Source: Francisellaceae bacterium | GTDB taxonomy: Bacteria > Pseudomonadota > Gammaproteobacteria > UBA6186 > Azoamicaceae | Reading direction: 5' to 3' | Length of the DNA stretch: 36,503 nt | NCBI GenBank assembly: GCA_018703155.1 | Contig: JABJGS010000019.1 | Coordinates: forward strand, 1-36,503 | Shown: one piece after another, positions 1-8,410 of the stretch | How the letters are laid out: the number at the start of each line of letters is the position of its first letter | Position numbering within the stretch: the stretch's first letter is position 1 | The notes under the pieces: model-generated | The model's input: the letters and a program-made list of their open reading frames with translations, nothing else | What the model was told of the DNA's origin: nothing | The model's database searches: none | Made by a program: the position numbers and the translations under genes

Positions 1-2
1 TA

Positions 3-110
3 GACATTGTGAAGCAATACGTTCTAGATCAAAGGAAGCCGCCATCATTTAAACAAATAGAACAATCTAAAAGAATGCTTAAATCCCAAGCAAGCTTGGA
101 GCATGCTTGA
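3..110 (+). CDS. C-terminal fragment of an unidentified gene entering from the left edge
   Basis: An open frame runs from the window edge to a TGA at 108-110 and encodes about 35 residues, rich in Lys and Gln (DIVKQYVLDQRKPPSFKQ at the start, SLEHA at the end). The fragment is too short to assign to a family. Its last codons lie inside the hairpin repeat at 75-153, and it converges on ppa. Another plus frame is open only to about 52. I favour this frame because it is longer and polar, but it could be chance. Confidence 0.35.
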   Translation, partial: DIVKQYVLDQRKPPSFKQIEQSKRMLKSQASLEHA

Positions 111-153
111 CTCGCCACTGAAGTAACGAGATTGCGCATGCTTTTTGTTCAAC
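75..153 (-). repeat. Dispersed hairpin repeat, copy 1
   Basis: The 61-nt core (93-153) matches 26770-26830 at 57 of 61 positions; a shared ATGCTTAAA lies just outside both cores, with a short insertion in this copy. Read on the minus strand, AGCATGC and GCATGCT form an outer stem, and CTCGTTACT with AGTGGCGAG form an inner stem with two G.U pairs. It starts five bases beyond the ppa stop codon, between converging genes, so it may act as a transcript end for ppa. Confidence 0.8.
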
Positions 154-158
154 TATCT

Positions 159-689
159 CTATTTGGTAGAGTCATGCCTAGCAATTGAGGCTAGAATCTC
201 TGCTATGGCTTGCTCTGGCCCTTCCCATGCTTCAATTTTAACCCATTTTCCATCTTCAAGATCTTTATAGTGCTCAAAGAAATGTGCAATTCTGCTTAAA
301 GTATGTGGGTGCACATCTTGTGGTGAATGTATTTGAGAGTATAAAGGACTGATCTTGTTTATAGGTACTGCCAATATCTTACAATCTTTTCCTGACTCAT
401 CTGTCATTTGCAGCATACCAACTGGCCTGGTAGTTATTACAGAGCCTGGAATCAAAGGCTGCGGGCATAACACAAGAACATCAAGCGGATCACCATCTTC
501 ACTGAGGGTCTCAGGCACGTAGCCATAATCACAAGGATAACGCATAGAAGTGCCCATAAATCTATCAACAAATACTCGCCCTGAGTCTTTATCAACTTCA
601 TATTTTACTGGCTCACTATTAGCTGGTATTTCAATAATTACATTTACTTCTTGGGGAGTATTTTCACCAATAGACACTTCTTTAAACAT
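159..689 (-). CDS. ppa: Inorganic pyrophosphatase
   Basis: This is a 176-residue family I soluble inorganic pyrophosphatase, which hydrolyses pyrophosphate to two phosphates in the cytoplasm and so drives biosynthetic reactions. The length equals the usual bacterial size (about 175). Visible family features are the N-terminal [18 protein letters not shown] segment, [24 protein letters not shown] with the metal-binding acidic residues, and the [13 protein letters not shown] strand. The ATG is preceded by AAAGG at suitable spacing, and a sigma70-like promoter lies at 744-772. It is monocistronic: the permease upstream is divergent, and a hairpin repeat follows the stop codon. Confidence 0.97.
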   Translation of the reverse strand: MFKEVSIGENTPQEVNVIIEIPANSEPVKYEVDKDSGRVFVDRFMGTSMRYPCDYGYVPETLSEDGDPLDVLVLCPQPLIPGSVITTRPVGMLQMTDESGKDCKILAVPINKISPLYSQIHSPQDVHPHTLSRIAHFFEHYKDLEDGKWVKIEAWEGPEQAIAEILASIARHDSTK

Positions 690-743
690 TTAATCTACCT
701 TTTATGTGTAATTCCACTAAATAAGTCTTAAATTAGTAGCTGG

Positions 744-772
744 ATTATAAGCTAGATAATAAACATCTGCAA
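744..772 (-). promoter_or_regulatory. Sigma70-type promoter of ppa
   Basis: On the minus strand TTGCAG (-35) and TATAAT (-10) are separated by 17 nt, about 55 nt upstream of the ppa start. The match to consensus is strong. On the opposite strand a weaker TTGCAC (779-784), 17 nt, AGTAAT (802-807) could serve the divergent permease gene. Confidence 0.7.
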
Positions 773-850
773 TTTGATTTGCACAATCCTAGATAAGGCT
801 GAGTAATTTTGTTAAGCTGGTTGCCTCAAATTTATATTGCAGAGCCTACC

Positions 851-2230
851 ATGATTTTAGAATCTAAGCCCAACAGCAAGGTCTTAAGTGTATTTTCCCT
901 GGTTATGATTAATGTCATAGCTGTCGATAGCTTAAGGACTTTATCATTCGGTGCAAAACTGGGTACTAACTTAATATTTTATTATGCAATATGTGCACTA
1001 TTTTATTTTATACCTGTAGGGCTTATAACGGCTGAACTTGCCACAACCTGGCCAAAACGAGGTGGAATCTATGTATGGGCCAAAGAAGCATTTGGTATTA
1101 AAACTGGGTTTCTTGTAGTTTGGCTGCAGTGGATCTATAACGTAATCTGGTATCCAACTATTTTAGGTCTGGTGGTTGGCATTGCTTCATACTTAATTGA
1201 TCCCTCTCTTAGCCAAAATAAAAATTTCATTTGCCTTAGTGTCGTATCTTTATTTTGGATTGCAACTATTCTGAACCTATTCGGTTTAAAAGTATCCAGC
1301 ATCATTAGCACCATTGGCTCTATCTTTGGAACACTATTACCAATGTTTATTATTATTGGCCTTGGCTTTACCTGGATTTTTGGTACTAAATCCAGCATAA
1401 CATGGGATATTATCCCTAAAATAAATTCTCTCTCAGATACCACTCTAATGGTAACAGTAATGTTTGGTTTAGTTGGTCTAGAAATGTCTGCAGTACATGC
1501 TCAAGATGTTAAAAATCCTAGCCGCGATTACCCAGCAGCACTATTAATTTCAGGAGTGCTTATACTTTTCACATTAGTTATTTCATCACTTATGATTGCT
1601 CTAGTTGTCCCGGCACAAGAACTAAATATAATAATTGGCATCATGCAAGGATTAAAAATATTTTTTGAATATATCAATATGCCTCAAATGCTACCAGTGT
1701 TTGGTAGTTGTGTGATATTAGGTGCTTTGTGCAGTGTTTCAACATGGATTTTAGGACCAGCTAAAGGACTATTAGCTGTAGCCGCTGATGATCATGGACT
1801 GCCAAGCTTTTTTGCTAAAACTAATAAATATGGTGCACCAGTAAACATTCTTTTACTACAATCTGTAATTGTTACCATTTTATCAGCTCTGTATATCCTA
1901 TTAGCCGAGGTTGAAACCGCCTATCTACTGCTAACCCAATTAACTGCAATTTTGGCCCTAATTATGTACATAATTATGTTTTCTAGTGCTGTTTGGCTAC
2001 GTAAAAAAGCACCTAATAAAAAGCGCCCATTTAAAATAGCAGGTGGAAAATTTGGTATGGCGATTACTGCAGGATCAGGTATTACGATCTGTTTATTTGC
2101 AATGTTAGTGAGTTTTTTACCACCTTCACAGCTCTATATAGAGAACCATGCTCAATACTCTACAATTTTGGTTATTGGAACAATAATTTTTATCTTACCT
2201 GCTCTATTTATTAAAAGAAAAGGAAAGTGA
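851..2230 (+). CDS. APC-superfamily amino-acid permease/antiporter (GadC-like)
   Basis: About 459 residues of very hydrophobic protein with roughly twelve predicted membrane segments, an integral inner-membrane transporter. The N-terminal KVLSVFSLVMINVIAVDSLR and the following TAELATTWPKRGGIYVWAKEAFG are typical of the glutamate/GABA antiporter-like branch of the APC superfamily, which is abundant in amino-acid-scavenging intracellular bacteria. Substrate cannot be read from the sequence. I chose the ATG at 851; an in-frame TTG at 809 would add 14 residues but precedes any sensible promoter spacing. The 3' end overlaps the convergent alr gene by 27 nt. Confidence 0.88.
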   Translation: MILESKPNSKVLSVFSLVMINVIAVDSLRTLSFGAKLGTNLIFYYAICALFYFIPVGLITAELATTWPKRGGIYVWAKEAFGIKTGFLVVWLQWIYNVIWYPTILGLVVGIASYLIDPSLSQNKNFICLSVVSLFWIATILNLFGLKVSSIISTIGSIFGTLLPMFIIIGLGFTWIFGTKSSITWDIIPKINSLSDTTLMVTVMFGLVGLEMSAVHAQDVKNPSRDYPAALLISGVLILFTLVISSLMIALVVPAQELNIIIGIMQGLKIFFEYINMPQMLPVFGSCVILGALCSVSTWILGPAKGLLAVAADDHGLPSFFAKTNKYGAPVNILLLQSVIVTILSALYILLAEVETAYLLLTQLTAILALIMYIIMFSSAVWLRKKAPNKKRPFKIAGGKFGMAITAGSGITICLFAMLVSFLPPSQLYIENHAQYSTILVIGTIIFILPALFIKRKGK

Positions 2231-3304
2231 ACTCTCTTTGGCTTCGCGCATAGCACGCTCTTTCTCTGTTGGGGCTGAGCATAACAAAACGTATGGCGAG
2301 GTACTCAGCTGCTGAGCAATATCTTCAACAAATAATCCATCACCCCATAGGGTGACATAATTACCAACATGCGCTGAAGTTATATTTTCTAAGCTTATAG
2401 CAATCATATCCATTGCCACCTGCCCAATAATATGTGCCCGCTCTCCATTAATTACTACAGGTATTGGCGCATTTTGTAACCAATGGTATCCATCACCATA
2501 CCCGATAGAAACAATACCAATTCTCAAATCTTTTTGGGCGGTATAGTGTGCACCATAACCAACCTTTTGCCCTTTCTTGATCACATAGGTGCTAATTAAT
2601 TGTGACTTTAATGTCATAGCTGGCTCAAGGTTTAAATCAGTAGCACACTTGTCTGAAAATGGGGATACTCCATATAGCATTAACCCAGGTCTTATCCAGG
2701 TTTCAATTGTATTAGGATAATTCAATATTCCTGCAGAATTGCTTATACTGACAGGATAATCATATTTTTTTATTAACTTCGTAAATATGTCTAGCTGAGC
2801 TTTGGTACTAACATCATCACACTCATTTGCCTTAGCATAGTGCGTCATTATCCCTTGAATACTAATACTACTAGCTTCCAACCTATTAATAACTGTATCT
2901 ATTTCATTTGGTTGAAATCCAAGTCTGTTAAATCCAGTATTAACCTTCACCCAAACTTTAACAACAGAACTAGTGTCTTTTAAAAGATCAAGTTGGATAC
3001 TGTGATGAACAACAACCGTAATGTCATATTTAACCACTAACCTCAATGCGTTTAATGAAAGGATCCCTTGCATCAATACTATTGGCTTAGTGATCTGATT
3101 TTTCCGCAAGGTTATGGCTTCATCTAAAGTTGCTACTCCGAATGCATCTGCTAGATGAAAGGCTTTTGCAGCAAGAACCAAACCATGTCCATAAGCATTA
3201 GCTTTTACCATGGCCATAACTTTAGTATTTGGAGAAGACTCCCTTACCATTTGCAAATTATACTTTAATGCATTCTTATTAACTGAAACTATTAGACGCG
3301 CCAC
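2204..3304 (-). CDS. alr: Alanine racemase
   Basis: This 366-residue PLP enzyme interconverts L- and D-alanine for peptidoglycan synthesis. The PLP lysine is K34 in MVKANAYGHG. Further family marks are the TGFNRLGF segment, the SNSAG/WIRPGLMLYG region, the VGYGAHY motif that carries the catalytic Tyr of the C-terminal beta domain, and GYGDGYHW. It begins with GTG inside the end of dnaB (26-nt overlap), so the two are probably translated from one message. The C-terminal tail, rich in Glu, Arg and Ser, overlaps the convergent permease gene and is not a conserved part of the family. Confidence 0.96.
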   Translation of the reverse strand: MARLIVSVNKNALKYNLQMVRESSPNTKVMAMVKANAYGHGLVLAAKAFHLADAFGVATLDEAITLRKNQITKPIVLMQGILSLNALRLVVKYDITVVVHHSIQLDLLKDTSSVVKVWVKVNTGFNRLGFQPNEIDTVINRLEASSISIQGIMTHYAKANECDDVSTKAQLDIFTKLIKKYDYPVSISNSAGILNYPNTIETWIRPGLMLYGVSPFSDKCATDLNLEPAMTLKSQLISTYVIKKGQKVGYGAHYTAQKDLRIGIVSIGYGDGYHWLQNAPIPVVINGERAHIIGQVAMDMIAISLENITSAHVGNYVTLWGDGLFVEDIAQQLSTSPYVLLCSAPTEKERAMREAKESSLSFSFNK

Positions 3305-4697
3305 TTGCTACCTGCTCTGTAAATGGTGTTTCATGCTGTGAAGCATAGTTTTCAAATCTTGAATATTGCCCTAAAAATGTAAGTTTAACTGTTCCTATTG
3401 GGCCATTTCTTTGCTTTGCTACAATTATTTCTGCAGAGCCTTTGTTAGAACTTTCTTTATTATAGACTTCATCACGATAAATAAATATTATCAAATCTGC
3501 ATCTTGCTCAATTGCACCAGATTCACGTAAATCTGACATCATAGGCCTTTTATCTGGCCTTTGTTCAAGACCTCGATTTAATTGAGATAGGGCTATTACT
3601 GGAACATTTAACTCTTTTGCAAGTGCTTTTAACGATCTTGATATTTCTGAAATCTCTCCAGTCCTATTTTCAGATGTCCCTGGTACACGCATCAATTGCA
3701 AATAATCTAAAACAATAACACCTAATTCGCCATGATCTTTTACTGCTCTTCTTGCTCTAGCACGAACTTCAACAGGAGATAATGCCGCACTATCATCTAT
3801 TAATATTTTTTTCTCTGACATCATTGATATTGCAGAGGATACTCGCGGCCAATCACCATCTGTTAATCTGCCAGTTCTAAGTTTTTGTAATTCAATTCTA
3901 CCTAAAGATGATAACATCCGCATTGCAAGCTGCTCTGATGGCATCTCCATACTGAAAATCAGAATACTTTTATCCGTTTTCATCCCCATATACTCTGCAA
4001 TATTCATAGCTAAAGTAGTTTTCCCCATTGATGGACGTCCGGCTACGATCACTAAATCTGCTTTTTGGAATCCTGAGGTTAACTCATCCAGCTCTTTAAA
4101 TCCGGTTGAAGCACCAGTTATTGGATCATCAGACTCATAAAGCTCTTCAATTTTTTCAACTGTCCTAGCTAAAATATTAGCGATTATATCTGGACCTTTA
4201 TTTGCAGTTGAAACATCCTCACGACTCTTCTCTGCTATTGCAAAAACTTTGCTTTCAGCTTCATCTAATACTTGAAGTGCATTTCGACCTTTAGTTTCAA
4301 AACCTGAGTCAATAATATCACCACCAGCTTCAATCAACTGTCGTAAAATGAATCGTTCTTTAATAATAGTTGCATATGCTTTAATATTAGCTGCACTTGG
4401 TGTATTTTTTGCTAATTGGCTAAGATAAGCCAGATTATTATCACTACCACCATCCTTTTGTGCAATAGCCTCTGAAACTGTAATAACATCAAGAGGTTTA
4501 TCAGTTCTAATTAACTCTGACATAATCTGGAAAATAGCACGGTGATCAGGTCGATAAAAATGATCTTCTAAAAGAATTTCACTTATTTTACTCCAAGAAC
4601 TATTATCCAGCATCAACCCACCAAGAACTGCTTGCTCAGCTTCAATTGAATGAGGAGGGATCCTTAAATTTTCAATCTTTCTATTGTCTTGCTCCAT
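3279..4697 (-). CDS. dnaB: Replicative DNA helicase DnaB
   Basis: The 472-residue hexameric helicase unwinds DNA at the replication fork. The N-terminal DnaB domain (about 15-120, PPHSIEAEQAVLGGLML) is followed by a linker and a RecA-like motor with the P-loop GRPSMGKT at 220-227, the IFSMEMPSEQLAMRM segment, VIVLDYLQLM (Walker B) and the ALSQLNRGLEQRPDKRPMMSDLRESG block. No intein is present. The ATG has AGAGG at close spacing. The gene lies downstream of the terminator that ends the ribosomal-protein operon, so it probably has its own promoter between 4698 and 4786, although no clean one is visible. Confidence 0.98.
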   Translation of the reverse strand: MEQDNRKIENLRIPPHSIEAEQAVLGGLMLDNSSWSKISEILLEDHFYRPDHRAIFQIMSELIRTDKPLDVITVSEAIAQKDGGSDNNLAYLSQLAKNTPSAANIKAYATIIKERFILRQLIEAGGDIIDSGFETKGRNALQVLDEAESKVFAIAEKSREDVSTANKGPDIIANILARTVEKIEELYESDDPITGASTGFKELDELTSGFQKADLVIVAGRPSMGKTTLAMNIAEYMGMKTDKSILIFSMEMPSEQLAMRMLSSLGRIELQKLRTGRLTDGDWPRVSSAISMMSEKKILIDDSAALSPVEVRARARRAVKDHGELGVIVLDYLQLMRVPGTSENRTGEISEISRSLKALAKELNVPVIALSQLNRGLEQRPDKRPMMSDLRESGAIEQDADLIIFIYRDEVYNKESSNKGSAEIIVAKQRNGPIGTVKLTFLGQYSRFENYASQHETPFTEQVASGASNSFS

Positions 4698-4786
4698 TTA
4701 ATCCTCTTAACTAACTTCTTGGGATGTATATTTAGCTAACCTAAATAATAAGTAGTGGTAACTATATTAACATTTCTTCGCAATAC

Positions 4787-4815
4787 AAAAAAAGGCCTCA
4801 TTTGAGGCCTTTTTT
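4787..4815 (-). terminator. Bidirectional rho-independent terminator after rplI
   Basis: A GGCCTCA / TGAGGCC stem with a tiny loop is flanked by a run of A on one side and a run of T on the other, so it reads as an intrinsic terminator on both strands. It lies 22 nt past the rplI stop codon and separates the rpsF-rpsR-rplI operon from dnaB. Confidence 0.92.
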
Positions 4816-4837
4816 CAATTATAGTTAGTAGGTATAA

Positions 4838-5287
4838 TTATTCACCAGTAACTTTAACTATTATCTTAGCTTCAACCTCACCATTATTTAGTAAGACTTT
4901 AACTTCATGTTCACCAGCAGAACGAATAGGGCCAAGATCCAATTGTAACTCTTGTTTACTAACTTCTATCTGTTTAGCTGCTAAAGCACTAACAATTTCG
5001 CCAACACCTAATGAACCATAAAGATTACCTTCATCACTAACTTTTGCAGTGATTTCGACAACAACACCATCCAAAGTCTTTGCACGCTCTTGATTTGCTA
5101 ATGACTTGTCAGTTGCAACTTTTTCAAACTCTGCTTTTTTCTCATTGAAAAAAGCTAAGTTATCAGGTGTCGCGAGTACAGCTTTACTGTTTGGTATTAG
5201 GTAGTTACGGCCATAGCCAGATTTAACTTCAACTTCTGAACCCAAATCACCAAGACGTTTAATTTTTTCAAGTAAAATAACTTTCAT
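4838..5287 (-). CDS. rplI: 50S ribosomal protein L9
   Basis: 149 residues, the standard length of L9. The N-terminal MKVILLEKIKRLGDLG and the GYGRNYLIPNSKAVLAT motif bind 23S rRNA. A long helix (AFFNEKKAEFEKVATDKSLA) connects to the C-terminal domain with GNLYGSLGVGEI. It follows rpsR by 9 nt, has a good AGGAGG ribosome binding site, and is closed by the terminator at 4787-4815. Confidence 0.98.
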   Translation of the reverse strand: MKVILLEKIKRLGDLGSEVEVKSGYGRNYLIPNSKAVLATPDNLAFFNEKKAEFEKVATDKSLANQERAKTLDGVVVEITAKVSDEGNLYGSLGVGEIVSALAAKQIEVSKQELQLDLGPIRSAGEHEVKVLLNNGEVEAKIIVKVTGE

Positions 5288-5296
5288 AATTACCTC

Positions 5297-5515
5297 CTAG
5301 TGCTGATCAGAAAATGGCAACAAGGCAATAAATCTTGCTAGCTTGATTGCTTTAGCTAATTGACGCTGATAACGTGGTTTTGTTCCAGTTATACGACTTG
5401 GCACAATTTTACCATTTTCAGTTATATAATTTTTTAAAACATTGATATCTTTATAATCAATATTTACTGTTTTAGATTCTGTGAATCTACAAACTTTTTT
5501 TCTAAAATTAGACAT
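5297..5515 (-). CDS. rpsR: 30S ribosomal protein S18
   Basis: 72 residues. The signature [19 protein letters not shown] is intact, followed by [18 protein letters not shown]18 binds the central domain of 16S rRNA as a heterodimer with S6, encoded immediately upstream. The gene sits directly between rpsF and rplI; priB, which lies between rpsF and rpsR in enterobacteria, is absent. Confidence 0.98.
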   Translation of the reverse strand: MSNFRKKVCRFTESKTVNIDYKDINVLKNYITENGKIVPSRITGTKPRYQRQLAKAIKLARFIALLPFSDQH

Positions 5516-5529
5516 TTACATTTACCCTC

Positions 5530-5982
5530 TTAGCTATCTTCTTTGGATTTTTCATCAGTAACAGCAGCAGCAGTAGTAGTTGTAGTAGCTGTAGTAGTTG
5601 TCGCTGCTGGACTGCTTGTACGATCGCTTCTATAACTAGAGCGATGATCTCTTCTTTCTTCTTTTTCTTCTTTAAATAATGGTGAACGTTCAATTTCAGC
5701 TTTCTTTTTTTGAAGAACAAGATGCCTTAATACTGCATCATTGAATTTAAAGATACTGGTTAGCTCTTCCAAAGTTTCTTTAGCACATTCAACGTTCATA
5801 AGAACATAGTGTGCTTTGTGTAGCTTTTGAATTTGATAAGCTAATTGGCGACGGCCCCAATCTTCCAATCTATGTACTTTACCATTGGAATTTTCGATTA
5901 ATGCACGATAACGTGTAATCATAGAAGGAACTTGTTCACTTTGATCTGGGTGAACAATGAAGACGATTTCATAATGTTTCAT
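5530..5982 (-). CDS. rpsF: 30S ribosomal protein S6 with low-complexity C-terminal extension
   Basis: The first ~100 residues form the S6 ferredoxin-like fold ([60 protein letters not shown]). S6 partners S18 in the small subunit. At 150 residues the protein is longer than most S6 proteins: the tail is charged up to about residue 122 and then a Thr/Ala tract ([17 protein letters not shown]) encoded by trinucleotide-like DNA (about 5561-5612), ending in acidic EKSKEDS. Variable acidic tails are known in S6, but this Thr/Ala tract is unusual. First gene of the operon, with its promoter at 6053-6081. Confidence 0.96.
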   Translation of the reverse strand: MKHYEIVFIVHPDQSEQVPSMITRYRALIENSNGKVHRLEDWGRRQLAYQIQKLHKAHYVLMNVECAKETLEELTSIFKFNDAVLRHLVLQKKKAEIERSPLFKEEKEERRDHRSSYRSDRTSSPAATTTTATTTTTAAAVTDEKSKEDS

Positions 5983-6013
5983 GTATTTTCCCCTTTCGGA
6001 TTTTAAGAAAGCC

Positions 6014-6033
6014 CTCCAACTTTAGGTTGGGAG
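6014..6033 (-). promoter_or_regulatory. Hairpin in the rpsF leader
   Basis: The transcript between promoter and rpsF can fold CTCCCAAC with GTTGGAG (one bulged C) around a CTAAA loop, followed by CCGAAAGGGG just before the start codon. S6:S18-binding leader RNAs are known in front of rpsF operons. Whether this is one cannot be decided by eye. Confidence 0.4.
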
Positions 6034-6052
6034 CAAGGAGTAGTAGTGCCGT

Positions 6053-6081
6053 ATTGTATTAAATGAGTATCGATATTTCAA
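6053..6081 (-). promoter_or_regulatory. Sigma70-type promoter of rpsF-rpsR-rplI
   Basis: On the minus strand TTGAAA (-35) and TACAAT (-10) are exactly 17 nt apart. Transcription would start near 6045 and leave a leader of about 60 nt that contains the hairpin at 6014-6033. Good positional support as the only strong promoter ahead of rpsF. Confidence 0.72.
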
Positions 6082-6392
6082 GTAATTAAGTTAAATTTAA
6101 GCCCTATAACATGCTCATTTCACTCATATTTCACAATTAGCATTAAATAATACAAATATACCCGAATTATGAGGGGCTAATATTTTCATTTCTTGTTACA
6201 ACTAGCTTATATCGGGGCTGATGCTTTTGTTCAAATTAGCTCTTTAAATAATTATCTATAACTGCAATTTGAATTAATGAAAAAACATTCATAAAATCAA
6301 ATAACATCAGTAACTACTGAAAAAATCTGGTTATCTGTGGAAAATTTGAAATTTATCGAAGAAGCTATTCTGCTGCCCCCATCTATATTACC
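6082..6392. other. AT-rich intergenic stretch without recognised gene
   Basis: No convincing coding frame, tRNA or strong terminator was found between the orphan gene's stop at 6393 and the rpsF promoter. A phrase TTATCTGTGGAAAA near 6330 only partly resembles a DnaA box. No clear transcription stop for the orphan gene is visible. Confidence 0.5.
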
Positions 6393-7694
6393 TTATAATC
6401 TAGGAGTTACTGGTTTCTCTAAAGGTGTGACTGTAATATTTACAGATAAACCATCAACATGATTTTTTATCCTTTTTAAAGCAGGAACAGCAATTTTTAT
6501 TTTATTTTTAGGAATTATCACTATAATTTTACCGCTTTCAGGGCTCTCACCAGTTTGTAATGAAAATTTTATAAATGGCATTTCAGCTATTGCCACCTCT
6601 TGCTTAGCCTTAGATAATTGATACTTAAATTTCTTAACCTCCGTATTTTTCTTTTTTAATAATGCCAATATATATGCATCAGCAAAGCTGATACTATCAC
6701 TTGCTTTCTCTAAATCTGGCCTACAAATTGGGAGCTTAGCATCAGCGGCACTTGTATTTACCCCTGCGCCGGCACCACCTCCAGCACCAGAAGCACAAAT
6801 GTTTACAGTTCCATCAACACGCTTAACAGCAACATGAATCTTTGTCTCTACTATTTTATTAATATTAGGAGCTACTTCTTTGAAAATTTTGTCTGCCATT
6901 GCTATTTTATCTGTAAATACAGTTGCTCCAAGTAGTGCGGTTTCTTCGCTTGCCCGTCCCGTGCACATAAACTCAATTCCCAGAGGATAATTATCATCAG
7001 AATAGTCGTTATATGTTCCAGCGGCACCCAATATTACCATCGCTTTTCTATAAAGAACCCTCGGACCCAAACTAAACTGTGCAAGATCACTATAGGTATA
7101 AACTATATTAGTTGATATTTCAGCTTCAGTTATACCATGCTCAGACAGAATTTTTTGTATTTGCGATGTGTGAGACATTCCACCAAAATCAAAAATTACA
7201 CCTCCTCTATCATTGGCGATTTCAATAATTTTATTAGCCATATGTGTTTCTCTTAAAATTCTTTTTCCACTAGCTTCCTTAGCGGATAGTCTATCAATGC
7301 CCGGAAGATCTGAGGCAAATATAGCTACATTAGATAACCTTAATCTTTTAGCAAGCCAAAACAATCCTTTGTCATGCTCTAACATAGAGTCTGCAAGCTG
7401 TTGACACAAATCTTCTGTTAAAGTAAATGGTGCTGCTGAAAGTTTTCCCCTTGCTATAGCTTTATAATCACTTCTTTCAATAAGTTTTCTATGATATTTT
7501 TCTATTTCAAAAGCAAAAGCAAAATTTGAAAGATCTTCAGGAGTATTTAAAGGATCATGTTCATATGAAAAAGATATTGGTAAATCAGGGTGTAACTCTC
7601 TAATTTTTTTAATTAATTCATTAACCATATTTTGAGCTATAGGATCTGTATGAGCACCTCGAATTGATATTATCTGTGTTGGTTTAATTGGCAT
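6393..7694 (-). CDS. Orphan protein of unknown function (weak TraB/ChaN-like pattern)
   Basis: About 433 residues, no signal peptide, no membrane segment. I chose the ATG at 7694 because GGAG lies six bases upstream; the ATG at 7706 has no ribosome binding site. The N-terminal IISIRGAHTDPIAQNM and the later RETHMANKII...GVIFDFGGMSHTSQIQKILSEHG resemble the layout of TraB/ChaN/EreA-type folds (early GxxH, then RxxxMA and GxxH), but the match is loose and I do not assign a function. A Gly/Ala loop (CASGAGGGAGAG) near residue 310 and a basic helix (LLKKKNTEVKKFKYQLSKAKQE) follow. It separates the normally linked rlmB and rpsF, consistent with a later insertion; it could be a secreted effector. 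Confidence 0.7.
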   Translation of the reverse strand: MPIKPTQIISIRGAHTDPIAQNMVNELIKKIRELHPDLPISFSYEHDPLNTPEDLSNFAFAFEIEKYHRKLIERSDYKAIARGKLSAAPFTLTEDLCQQLADSMLEHDKGLFWLAKRLRLSNVAIFASDLPGIDRLSAKEASGKRILRETHMANKIIEIANDRGGVIFDFGGMSHTSQIQKILSEHGITEAEISTNIVYTYSDLAQFSLGPRVLYRKAMVILGAAGTYNDYSDDNYPLGIEFMCTGRASEETALLGATVFTDKIAMADKIFKEVAPNINKIVETKIHVAVKRVDGTVNICASGAGGGAGAGVNTSAADAKLPICRPDLEKASDSISFADAYILALLKKKNTEVKKFKYQLSKAKQEVAIAEMPFIKFSLQTGESPESGKIIVIIPKNKIKIAVPALKRIKNHVDGLSVNITVTPLEKPVTPRL

Positions 7695-8357
7695 TTCAAA
7701 CTCCATTAAATTAATTATTCTTATAAAAAAATAATGATTTTCACATTTTTCATAGTAAATAAAGTAACATCATTATTTTATGTGCAAATGGTTTTGTTGG
7801 CATAATTACATTTTAAAGTTAGACAAAAACACCGTTACTGCTATCACCTACTCGTCGACATATTAATTTTTCTTATTAATTAAGATAAATATAGTAACAT
7901 ATTTGTAATTGACATTCTCCCACCACACATAAGTGATTGAGATCTTACAAGAGTAGCTAATATGTAACATATTCACTCATTAAGTAACTTATCTCATTGA
8001 GCTCATGAATTATGCTCTAGATTTAAAACATTTATTGTTCTCAATACATCAGTATTATTTTTATAATCATATGCACTGAATTCAAACTTACTTTGGAAAA
8101 ATATATTTGCTTTTGATTTCTAACTGCATCTTAGATAGGTTATCGATATGCTATGTGGTACACAATCAACTCTCATGCTCCTAACTATTCTTTATTGTAG
8201 GTAATCTATCGTATACATTTAACTCAGCTTAAATCTAGATAATAAATAAGAATTTCAGCATATTTAATAAATTACAACCATCCATAGATACGTGTATGAG
8301 CACTTTAAATAATCAGAAATCAGTAAGTTTTATACGACTCTAAAAAATACAAACTAG
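7695..8357. other. Long AT-rich noncoding stretch
   Basis: About 660 nt without a credible coding frame between divergent orphan genes. GTAACAT recurs near 7765, 7893 and 7966. At 7909-7950 TTGACATTCTCCCACCAC is followed, after a short spacer, by a degenerate complementary stretch (GTGATTGAG), which resembles a decayed right end of an IS200/IS605-type element. No transposase is present. The rest shows nothing recognised. Confidence 0.45.
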
Positions 8358-8358
8358 A

Positions 8359-8364
8359 TATAAT
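8359..8364 (+). promoter_or_regulatory. -10 element of the 8411 gene
   Basis: A perfect TATAAT lies 46 nt before the start codon. No good -35 is seen at 16-18 nt upstream, so the promoter may depend on an activator or be weak. Confidence 0.45.
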
Positions 8365-8410
8365 AACCTCAGTGCCAATAAGAACTAATTAAATTTGAAG
8401 AGGACATAAA

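Noticed and set aside
809-850. TTG start of the permease at 809
   Set aside because: The added 14 residues are not conserved in the family and a possible promoter (779-807) would begin transcription at about 814.
4787-4815. Small CRISPR-like or insertion-element repeat
   Set aside because: Single palindrome with A and T flanks is fully explained as an intrinsic terminator.
5508-5720. Lys/Gln/Leu-rich minus-strand frame overlapping rpsF
   Set aside because: It is an alternative frame of the low-complexity S6 tail; the S6 frame is clearly the coding one.
6325-6345. DnaA box near a ribosomal/dnaB region, suggesting an origin
   Set aside because: Only one imperfect match and no dnaA, gidA or rpmH nearby.
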